Below, piece after piece: positions 55,060-64,000 of a DNA stretch of 64,000 nucleotides. Source of the DNA: Arthrobacter ruber (GTDB taxonomy: Bacteria; Actinomycetota; Actinomycetes; Actinomycetales; Micrococcaceae); NCBI RefSeq assembly GCF_002954225.1, contig NZ_PPTH01000012.1, positions 62,001-126,000 on the forward strand, given 5' to 3'. The position numbers were made by a program, and so were the translations under genes. Position 1 is the first letter of the stretch; every line of letters starts with the position of its first letter. Below the pieces are notes generated by a model. The model saw only the letters and a program-made list of their open reading frames with translations, did no database searches and was not told the origin of the DNA.

Positions 55060-57111
55060 CTAATCTTCGATGATCTCGCCCGTGGTCATGTTCACGGCAG
55101 GAGCCGGGGCGTCCGCGACCGCGAGCGAGGTGCGGATGGTCTCGGCGAGGGCCGGGCCCACCCCCGGCACCTCCATCAGCTCCTCGACGGACGCCGCACG
55201 GATCCTCTTCACCGAGCCGAAGTGCTTGAGCAGGGCCTTGCGCTTGGCCGGGCCCAGGCCGGCGACGTCGTCGAGCGCCGAGGCGGTCATCGACTTGCCG
55301 CGCTTCTGCCGATGGAACGTGATCGCGAAGCGGTGCGCCTCGTCGCGGATGCGCTGGAGCATGAACAATCCCTCCGAGGCCCGCGGGAGGATGACCGGAA
55401 ATTCGCTGTCCTGGATCCACACCTCCTCGAGGCGCTTGGCGAGGCCGATCACGAAGACGTCGTCGATCCCGAGGTCCTCGAGCGCGCGGGAGGCCGCTGC
55501 GACCTGGGGCGGGCCGCCGTCGACGACGACGAGGCTGGGCGGGTAGGCGAAGCGGTTGCGGGTGATCGCCGTCGTCGTGTCCTTCAGTGGCCCGCCCCCG
55601 GCCTCGGGGGCGCCGGGTGAGTCGACGGCGGGGTGCGCGAGGACCGACCCGGCGTCGTCCACCGGGTCCACCTCCGGGTCCGCGGCGGCGTCGACCTGGT
55701 TCCCCGCCTTCGCCGCGAGGTAGTTGCGGAAACGGCGGTGGATGACGTCGTACATGGAGGCGGTGTCGTCGCGTGCGGCGTCGCCGGTGATGGAGAACTT
55801 GCGGTACTCGGACTTCCGCGGCAGGCCGTCCTCGACGACGACCATGGAGGCCACCACGTTGGTGCCCTGCACGTGGGAGATGTCGAAGCACTCGATGCGC
55901 ATGAGCGGCTGGGGCAGGTCGAGGGCCTCCTGCAGTTCCTGCAGCGCCGCCGACCGCGTGGTGATGTCACCGGCGCGGCGGCTCTTGTGCAGGCGCAGAG
56001 CCTCCGCGGCGTTCTGCTCGACGGTGCCCATGAGGGTCGCCTTGTCGCCGCGCTGCGGCACGCGCACGTCCACGCGGGCGCCCCGGAGCCCGCGCAGCCA
56101 TTCGAGGATCTGCTCGGAGTTGCTGGGCAGGACCGGCACGAGGACCTCGCGGGGGATCTGCTCGTTGTTGCTGCTGCCCTCGCCGTAGACCTGCTGCAGC
56201 AGGTGCTCCACGAGGTCCGGCGTGTCCATGTCCTCGACCTTCTCGACCACCCAGCCGCGCTGCCCGCGGATCCGGCCGCCGCGCACGTGGAAGACCTGCG
56301 CCGCGGCCTCGAGCTCGTCCTCCTTGATGGCGAAGATGTCCGCGTCGGTGTCCTCGCTGAGCACGACGGTGTTGCGCTCGAAGACGCGGCGGAGCGCGGA
56401 GATGTCGTCGCGCAGGCGTGCCGCCGACTCGTAGTCGAGTTCGGCGACGGCCTCGGCCATCTTCTTCTCGAGCCCGGAGATGAACTTCTTCGCCTCACCG
56501 GACATGAAGTCGCAGAAGTCGCCGGCGAGGGCCCGGTGGTCCTCCGCGCTGATGCGTCCCACGCACGGCGCCGAGCACTTGTCGATGTAGCCGAGGAGGC
56601 AGGGTCTGCCGGTCCGCTCGGCGCGCTTGAACACGCCGGCGCTGCACGTGCGTACGGGGAAGACGCGAATCATCGTGTCCACCGTCTCGCGGATGGCCTT
56701 CGCCGGGTAGAACGGGCCGAAGTACCGCGTGTCCTTCTTCTTGTCGCCGCGCAGAACCTGGACGCGGGGGTACTTCTCCCCCATCGTCACTGCGAGGTAC
56801 GGGTACGTCTTGTCGTCCCGGAACATGATGTTGAACCGCGGGTCGAATTCCTTGATCCACGTGTACTCGAGCTGCAGCGCCTCGAGCTCGCTGCCCACCA
56901 CGGTCCATTCGACGCTCGCGGCGGTGAACACCATGCTGCGGGTCTTGGCGAGCAGGCCCTGCGGGTTCGCGAAGTATGAGTTCAGGCGCGAGCGGAGGTT
57001 CTTCGCCTTGCCGACGTAGATCACCCGGCCGTGCTCGTCCCGGAACCGGTAGACCCCCGGGTCTACCGGGATCTCGCCGGTCTTCGGCCGGTACGTTACT
57101 GGGTTCACCAC
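55060..57111 (-). CDS. uvrC: Excinuclease ABC subunit C
   Basis: 683-residue nuclease of nucleotide excision repair, makes both incisions with UvrA and UvrB. Domains in order: GIY-YIG nuclease ([17 protein letters not shown], about 20-36), Cys-containing region, UVR motif for UvrB contact (about 205-240), RNase-H-like 5' nuclease ([15 protein letters not shown]), and C-terminal helix-hairpin-helix pair ([32 protein letters not shown]). Two adjacent GTGs occur; 57111 is chosen since TAGGAT lies 7 nt upstream. Confidence 0.96.
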   Translation of the reverse strand: MVNPVTYRPKTGEIPVDPGVYRFRDEHGRVIYVGKAKNLRSRLNSYFANPQGLLAKTRSMVFTAASVEWTVVGSELEALQLEYTWIKEFDPRFNIMFRDDKTYPYLAVTMGEKYPRVQVLRGDKKKDTRYFGPFYPAKAIRETVDTMIRVFPVRTCSAGVFKRAERTGRPCLLGYIDKCSAPCVGRISAEDHRALAGDFCDFMSGEAKKFISGLEKKMAEAVAELDYESAARLRDDISALRRVFERNTVVLSEDTDADIFAIKEDELEAAAQVFHVRGGRIRGQRGWVVEKVEDMDTPDLVEHLLQQVYGEGSSNNEQIPREVLVPVLPSNSEQILEWLRGLRGARVDVRVPQRGDKATLMGTVEQNAAEALRLHKSRRAGDITTRSAALQELQEALDLPQPLMRIECFDISHVQGTNVVASMVVVEDGLPRKSEYRKFSITGDAARDDTASMYDVIHRRFRNYLAAKAGNQVDAAADPEVDPVDDAGSVLAHPAVDSPGAPEAGGGPLKDTTTAITRNRFAYPPSLVVVDGGPPQVAAASRALEDLGIDDVFVIGLAKRLEEVWIQDSEFPVILPRASEGLFMLQRIRDEAHRFAITFHRQKRGKSMTASALDDVAGLGPAKRKALLKHFGSVKRIRAASVEELMEVPGVGPALAETIRTSLAVADAPAPAVNMTTGEIIED

Positions 57112-57118
57112 GCCCTCA

Positions 57119-57124
57119 ATCCTA
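57119..57124 (-). promoter_or_regulatory. -10 hexamer of uvrC operon, leaderless start
   Basis: TAGGAT on the minus strand, 7 nt before GTG 57111. GAGGG between hexamer and start is too near to serve the first GTG but could serve the second one (57108). Confidence 0.45.
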
Positions 57125-57197
57125 GGGCTGGGCGGTGACGGAGCCCGACGCCGAGCACCGCTTTCCGCTGACCGCTGACGGCGCCCGTGCGGCGGCG

Positions 57198-57866
57198 CTA
57201 CTCGGCGGCGGGGCTCTGGTTGTAGGAGGGCACCCGTTCCTGGCCCGTGAGGGCCGCAATGCCGTCCATGATCGCGTCCGTGGCCTGACGCCGCGCCGGC
57301 AGCGGGTGCCCGGGGCCGGTCTTCTCGAAGACGAGGGGTTCGCCGATCCGCACCGTGAAGTGCTGCGGCCGGATGCCCTTCTTCCCCGCCGGCTGCAGTG
57401 CGTCGGTGCCGACGAGCCCCACCGGCACCACGGGCGCCCCGGTGGTGAGCGCGAGCCAGCCGACGCCGGTCCTGCCACGGTAGAGCCTGCCGTCGCGCGA
57501 GCGGGTGCCTTCCGGGTAGATGCCGACGCCGTCGCCCTGCTCCAGCAGGCCCAGGAGCGTCCGGAGGGCCTGTACGCTCGCGGCCTGCTGGCCCCGCTCG
57601 ACGGGGATCGAGCCGACGCCCTCGAAGAACTGCTTCATGAGGGCGCCCTTGACGCCGGTGCCCGTGAAGTACTCGGCCTTCGCGAAGAAGGCGACCGGCC
57701 GGGGCATGAGGGCCTGCACTAGGACGCTGTCGAGGAAGGAGAGGTGGTTCGGCGCGACGATGAACGGGCCGTCCGCGGGCACGTTGTGCAGCCCCTCCAC
57801 GGTCGGACGGCAGAGACCCGCGATGAGCCCGCGGGTCGTGCTGCGTGTCAGGTCATAGACGCCCAC
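57198..57866 (-). CDS. plsC: 1-acyl-sn-glycerol-3-phosphate acyltransferase family protein
   Basis: 222-residue PlsC-type acyltransferase of phospholipid synthesis. The catalytic NHLSFLD (HX4D, H41 and D46) and [10 protein letters not shown] (substrate-binding, about 116-125) are present, as is [16 protein letters not shown]. It may make phosphatidic acid or acylate another glycolipid. GTG 57866 start. 86 nt upstream of uvrC on the same strand, but uvrC seems to have its own promoter. Confidence 0.88.
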   Translation of the reverse strand: MGVYDLTRSTTRGLIAGLCRPTVEGLHNVPADGPFIVAPNHLSFLDSVLVQALMPRPVAFFAKAEYFTGTGVKGALMKQFFEGVGSIPVERGQQAASVQALRTLLGLLEQGDGVGIYPEGTRSRDGRLYRGRTGVGWLALTTGAPVVPVGLVGTDALQPAGKKGIRPQHFTVRIGEPLVFEKTGPGHPLPARRQATDAIMDGIAALTGQERVPSYNQSPAAE

Positions 57867-57956
57867 GGATCACACCTGCGGGGTCGACGCGCGTGCGGTC
57901 GGGCTGGAGGAGTATCGGCGAATGCATGGGGGACACCGAGCAAGCTTGCCATAGCA

Positions 57957-57989
57957 CCGCGAGGGCATGCATCATGCATGCCCTCGCGG
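57957..57989 (-). terminator. Terminator of uvrA
   Basis: Perfect 14-bp stem (57957-57970 / 57976-57989) with loop ATCAT, 25 nt downstream of the uvrA stop and upstream of plsC. Confidence 0.75.
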
Positions 57990-58014
57990 GTATATCCGGT
58001 CCGCTTCCGGCGGG

Positions 58015-60924
<2,910 letters not shown>

Positions 60925-60930
60925 TCATCC

Positions 60931-60936
60931 ACTGTA
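60931..60936 (-). promoter_or_regulatory. -10 hexamer of uvrA, leaderless start
   Basis: TACAGT on the minus strand, 6 nt before GTG 60924; places the transcription start at the GTG. Confidence 0.55.
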
Positions 60937-60949
60937 GGGGAAAAGGGCT

Positions 60950-60965
60950 TCGAAGACATATTCGA
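60950..60965. promoter_or_regulatory. LexA (SOS) box upstream of uvrA
   Basis: TCGAA-GACATA-TTCGA matches the actinobacterial LexA operator half-sites and spacing (TCGAAC-N4-GTTCGA, 16 bp), with only the inner C/G pair changed. It covers about -26 to -41 relative to the predicted start, so LexA binding would block the promoter. Damage-inducible uvrA expression is inferred. Confidence 0.75.
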
Positions 60966-61009
60966 ATTACGCCTCTTCCGCGTGGTTTCCGCGCCCCGCA
61001 GCGCGTCGT

Positions 61010-61387
61010 TCACGCTCGGCGCAATGCCGCCCGGATGATGGCGACAGCCTCGCCCTCAGCCACTCCCGTAGAACGCACGACGGCGGCAAAGTCACCCGCC
61101 GCTTCTGCGACGCGGCGACGGGCCTCGTCCCCTCCTGCCGTGATGATTGTCCCAGCTCGGCCCTTGGTCTCCACCGCTCCTGCCTGCTCCAGTTCGCGGT
61201 ACGCGCGGGCTACGGTGTTAGTCGCGATACCGAGGTGCACTGCGAGCGCCCGCACCGGGGGTAGCCGAGTACCTACTGCAGCCTCACCGGAGTTGGCTGC
61301 CTCGAGAATCGCCTGCTTGATCTGCTCGAAGGGCGGCGTCTTACTTGCAGGATCTATTTGCAACCACCACTTGATGTCCTGCTCCAC
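61010..61387 (-). CDS. GntR-family regulator, YtrA-like
   Basis: 125-residue winged-helix regulator of the short YtrA subfamily: GntR HTH at about 12-80 (PPFEQIKQAILEAANSGE, LPPVRALAVHLGIATNTVARAYRELEQAG) and a brief C-terminal helix. Such genes usually stand beside an ABC transporter or membrane protein gene they control; none is seen here. GTG 61387 start. The sequence looks less GC-rich than its neighbours and sits between uvrA and the metallohydrolase gene, which are adjacent in mycobacteria, so it may be an insertion. Confidence 0.88.
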   Translation of the reverse strand: MEQDIKWWLQIDPASKTPPFEQIKQAILEAANSGEAAVGTRLPPVRALAVHLGIATNTVARAYRELEQAGAVETKGRAGTIITAGGDEARRRVAEAAGDFAAVVRSTGVAEGEAVAIIRAALRRA

Positions 61388-61483
61388 GCCCTGTTCCTTC
61401 CGGGATCCGACGCCGGGACCGGCGGGTCGCGGCGTACACGAACCCTACCTGCCGGGTCCGAGTCCCCGTCGGGCGCGCACGCC

Positions 61484-61489
61484 TACACT
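61484..61489 (+). promoter_or_regulatory. -10 hexamer of metallohydrolase gene, leaderless start
   Basis: TACACT, 6 nt before ATG 61496; no ribosome-binding site present. Confidence 0.5.
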
Positions 61490-61495
61490 GTGCTC

Positions 61496-62146
61496 ATGAC
61501 CAGCCCCCTGCACAGCCTCACCGAGATCACGATCCGCCGTATCTCCGTGTCCGAGATGGACAACAACGTATACGTGCTCACCTCGAAGTCGACCGGCGCG
61601 CAGGTCCTCGTCGACGCCGCTGACGACGCCCCGGCGATCCTCGCGCTGCTTGCCGACGCGCAGGAGGACACCGACGCCGAGGCCCGCGTGGCGCTGATCG
61701 TCACCACGCACTCGCATTGGGACCACGTGCGGGCGCTGGCCGAGGTGAAGGACGTTACGGGGGCGCGCACGGCCGCCGGGGCCGACGACGTCCCGGACAT
61801 CGCGGTCGCCACGGACGTGCCGCTGCAGCACGGCGACACGGGCTCCTTCGAGGGCTTCGAGCTCGAGGCGATCCACCTGCGCGGGCACACCCCCGGCTCC
61901 GTCGCACTGCTCTACGAGGATCCTCACGGGCCGGCGCACCTGTTCACGGGCGACTCCCTGTTCCCCGGGGGCATCGGTAACACGCAGGGTGATCCGGCGC
62001 GTTTCGCCTCCCTGTACGACGACGTCGTGACACGCCTCTTCGACCGCCTGCCGGACGACACCGTGGTCCACCCGGGGCACGGGAAGGGCACGACGCTCGG
62101 CGCCGAGCGGGGCTCCCTCGAGGAGTGGAAGCAGCGCGGCTGGTAG
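61496..62146 (+). CDS. MBL-fold metallo-hydrolase (glyoxalase II-like)
   Basis: 216-residue metallo-beta-lactamase-fold hydrolase. The metal motif THSHWDH (H72, H74, D76, H77), LRGHTPGSVALLY, FTGDSLFPGGIGNT and HPGHGKGTT are all present, as in glyoxalase II-like thioesterases. In M. tuberculosis the related gene Rv1637c also lies beside uvrA. Substrate not known. Frame open upstream to 61358 but ATG 61496 matches the family start. Convergent with the methyltransferase, 8 nt apart. Confidence 0.88.
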   Translation: MTSPLHSLTEITIRRISVSEMDNNVYVLTSKSTGAQVLVDAADDAPAILALLADAQEDTDAEARVALIVTTHSHWDHVRALAEVKDVTGARTAAGADDVPDIAVATDVPLQHGDTGSFEGFELEAIHLRGHTPGSVALLYEDPHGPAHLFTGDSLFPGGIGNTQGDPARFASLYDDVVTRLFDRLPDDTVVHPGHGKGTTLGAERGSLEEWKQRGW

Positions 62147-62154
62147 GGCGCCGG

Positions 62155-62928
62155 CTACGGGGACCGGTGGCCGACGGCGAAGATGCGCCGGAAGCCGAAG
62201 ACGGTGCCCTGCCCGCCCCGGGGGTACGCCGTCCGCAGCAGCTCGCCGTACCCGGCCTCGAACTCGTCGGCCTCCTCCGCGGACAGTACCTCCAGGACCG
62301 GCCGCAGGGCCGTGCCGCGCACCCAGCCGAGGACGGCGTCCTCCCCCGGCAGCACCTGCTGGTACGTGGTCTCCCAGACGTCGGCCTCGAGCCCGGCGGA
62401 CAGCAGCAGCTCGGCGTAGTCCGCCGGTTCGGCCACGGCGTCGTCGTGCCGCAGCACGCCGCGGAGCGTCTCCGCCCAGCGGGGGCTCGCCGCGTGCTCG
62501 CGCATCAGCGCGTGGGACGGCGCCGAGAAGTTGCCGGGCACCTGCAGTGCGAGCCACCCTCCCGCGGGCAGCGCTCTGGCCCATGCGGCCACGAGGTCCT
62601 GGTGCCCGGGGACCCACTGGAGCGCCGCGTTCGTGACGACGACGTCGTCGGAGCCGGGGCGGTAGGCGCGGAGGTCGCCCACCTCGAAGGCCAGGTTCGG
62701 CGGTGCGGGACGGCGCCGGGCGGCGTCGATCATGTCCGTGCTGGAGTCGATGCCCCGCACCGTCGCCCCTGGCCATCGCAGCGCGAGCGCCTCCGTCAGC
62801 TCACCGGGTCCGCACCCGAGGTCGACGACCGTGCGCGGCGCGTCGTGGCCGACGCGTCCCACGAGGTCGAAGAACGGACGGCCGCGGTGACCGGCGTGAC
62901 GGGCGTAGAGTCCAGGGTCCCAGCGCAT
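62155..62928 (-). CDS. tam: Trans-aconitate 2-methyltransferase family protein
   Basis: 257-residue SAM-dependent methyltransferase. VVDLGCGPGELTEALA (about 34-49) is motif I and VTNAALQWVPGH (about 98-109) is a Tam hallmark, as are MRWDPGLYARH at the start and the VPGNFSAPSH stretch. Tam detoxifies trans-aconitate, an inhibitor of aconitase. ATG 62928 is 5 nt after TAGGGT, pointing to a leaderless mRNA. Divergent from the helicase gene, 39 nt between starts. Confidence 0.87.
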   Translation of the reverse strand: MRWDPGLYARHAGHRGRPFFDLVGRVGHDAPRTVVDLGCGPGELTEALALRWPGATVRGIDSSTDMIDAARRRPAPPNLAFEVGDLRAYRPGSDDVVVTNAALQWVPGHQDLVAAWARALPAGGWLALQVPGNFSAPSHALMREHAASPRWAETLRGVLRHDDAVAEPADYAELLLSAGLEADVWETTYQQVLPGEDAVLGWVRGTALRPVLEVLSAEEADEFEAGYGELLRTAYPRGGQGTVFGFRRIFAVGHRSP

Positions 62929-62933
62929 GATCC

Positions 62934-62939
62934 ACCCTA
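62934..62939 (-). promoter_or_regulatory. -10 hexamer of tam, leaderless start
   Basis: TAGGGT on the minus strand, 5 nt before ATG 62928; the same hexamer precedes the YjbR gene. Confidence 0.45.
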
Positions 62940-62967
62940 AGGTCCCCACCGGTACGCTGGAAGGACC

Positions 62968-64000
62968 ATGAGGATCCAAGAACACCTGCCCCGGCACGAC
63001 GACGGCGAACTCCCCGCGGACGCGGTCTACGAAGCCTTCACGGGATGGGCGACGGCGCGCGGGCTGGCGCTCTACCCGGCGCAGGACGAGGCCGCGATGG
63101 AGCTCGTCTCGGGCAACAACGTGATCCTCGCGACGCCCACCGGGTCCGGGAAGTCGCTGGTGGCCGTCGCGGCGCACCTGAAGTCCTTCGCCGAGGGCCG
63201 GACCAGCTACTACACCGCGCCGATCAAGGCGCTGGTGTCCGAGAAGTTCTTCGCCCTGTGCGAGATCTTCGGCGCGGAGAACGTCGGCATGATCACGGGC
63301 GACTCCGGCGTGAACCAGGACGCGCCGATCATCTGCTGCACCGCCGAGATCCTCGCGAACCTCGCCCTGCGCGAGGGCGCGCAGGCCGACGTCGACACCG
63401 TGGTGATGGACGAGTTCCACTTCTACTCGGACCCGCAGCGCGGCTGGGCCTGGCAGGTGCCCCTGCTCGAACTGCCCCAGGCGCAGTTCCTGCTGATGTC
63501 CGCGACGCTCGGCGACGTGACGCGGTTCGAGAAGGACCTCACCGACCGCACCGGTCGCGCGACGGCGACGGTCACGTCCGTGGAACGGCCCATCCCGCTG
63601 CACTACTACTACGTCGAGACACCCGTACAGGAATCCCTCGAGGAACTGCTCTCCACCCGCCAGGCGCCCGTGTACGTGGTGCACTTCAGCCAGGCCGAGG
63701 CCATCGAACGGGCGCAGAACCTCATGAGCGTCAACGTCTGCACGCGTGAGGAGAAGGACAGGATCGCCGAGCTCATCGCGACGTTCCGGTTCTCCGCGGG
63801 CTTCGGCAAGACCCTCAACCGGCTCGTACGCCACGGCATCGGCGTGCACCACGCCGGCATGCTGCCCAAGTACCGCAGGCTCGTCGAGCAGCTCGCCCAG
63901 GCCGGCCTGCTCAAGGTCATCTGCGGCACCGACACGCTCGGCGTGGGCATCAACGTGCCCATCCGCACCGTGCTCCTCACCGCGCTGAGCAAGTACGACG
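62968..64000 (+). CDS. Ski2-like DEAD/DEAH helicase, 5' part (runs off the window)
   Basis: The first 344 codons of an RNA/DNA helicase; no stop before the window end. ATP site TPTGSGKS (56-63), DEFH box (148-151), LLMSATLGD (motif III) and, near the end, [17 protein letters not shown] with [12 protein letters not shown] (motifs V-VI region), the Ski2/Mtr4-like pattern. Actinobacterial homologues of this type run to about 830 residues with a C-terminal DUF3516, expected beyond the window. ATG 62968 has GGAAGGA 2-9 nt upstream; TACGCT at 62953-62958 is a -10 candidate. Confidence 0.9.
   Translation, partial: MRIQEHLPRHDDGELPADAVYEAFTGWATARGLALYPAQDEAAMELVSGNNVILATPTGSGKSLVAVAAHLKSFAEGRTSYYTAPIKALVSEKFFALCEIFGAENVGMITGDSGVNQDAPIICCTAEILANLALREGAQADVDTVVMDEFHFYSDPQRGWAWQVPLLELPQAQFLLMSATLGDVTRFEKDLTDRTGRATATVTSVERPIPLHYYYVETPVQESLEELLSTRQAPVYVVHFSQAEAIERAQNLMSVNVCTREEKDRIAELIATFRFSAGFGKTLNRLVRHGIGVHHAGMLPKYRRLVEQLAQAGLLKVICGTDTLGVGINVPIRTVLLTALSKYD

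Overview
The window comes from the chromosome of a high-GC actinobacterium. The markers are WhiA, OpcA, a SufR-led suf operon, a BioY-BioM-BioN transporter, frequent GTG starts and many apparently leaderless genes. The gene order from sufR through ctaA, ctaB, tkt, tal, zwf, opcA, pgl, secG, tpiA, pgk, gap, whiA, yvcK and rapZ to uvrC matches the conserved block known from Mycobacterium tuberculosis (Rv1460 down to Rv1420). Insertion of pgi between tal and zwf, sodA beside gap, and the overall content suggest an Arthrobacter-like member of the Micrococcaceae; that placement is inference. I found no rRNA, tRNA, CRISPR array, insertion sequence, prophage or attachment site.

Layout. 1-4.9 kb: an acyl-CoA oxidase-like gene, then divergent glgA/glgC for glycogen or maltosyl-phosphate synthesis. 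4.9-8.3 kb: a leftward three-gene cassette (circularly permuted ATP-grasp, alpha-E, transglutaminase) whose family chemistry is still poorly known. 8.4-15.4 kb: aminopeptidase N, a lipoate ligase with permuted domains, zinc-independent L31, a SpoU rRNA methyltransferase, an ABC ATPase and SerB. 15.6-21.5 kb: a formate/nitrite-family channel, two SDR genes (one FabG), a DUF3099/small-zinc-protein/SURF1 operon, a YjbR protein and a serine beta-lactamase-like hydrolase. 21.5-28.3 kb: an ABC-F protein, the bioYMN biotin importer, a decayed HxlR regulator, a PhoD-like phosphatase and a DUF72 protein.

28.4-33.7 kb is the suf operon (sufR-sufB-sufD-Rieske-sufC-sufT, leftward) for Fe-S cluster assembly; sufS and sufU are not in it. 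33.8-38.6 kb holds an ABC exporter pair, ctaA, a DapA-like aldolase and ctaB, so SURF1, CtaA and CtaB tie this region to cytochrome aa3 biogenesis. 39.1-47.4 kb is the pentose phosphate cluster (tkt-tal-pgi-zwf-opcA-pgl), meeting the leftward gap-pgk-tpiA-secG glycolytic cluster (47.5-51.0 kb) at a perfect 42-nt palindrome. Then follow sodA, the uvrC-rapZ-yvcK-whiA operon, plsC, uvrA with a LexA-type box, a YtrA-type regulator, a metallo-beta-lactamase-fold hydrolase, a methyltransferase and the 5' part of a Ski2-like helicase cut by the window end.

Most of the window is conserved core genome. The best leads are the ATP-grasp/alpha-E/transglutaminase cassette, a recurring arrangement of a -10 hexamer 5-8 nt before the start codon at eleven genes, several clean palindromes or repeats in intergenic DNA (tkt leader, sodA-gap, sufR start, sufC-sufT), the permuted lipoate ligase and the SDR with an altered catalytic spacing.
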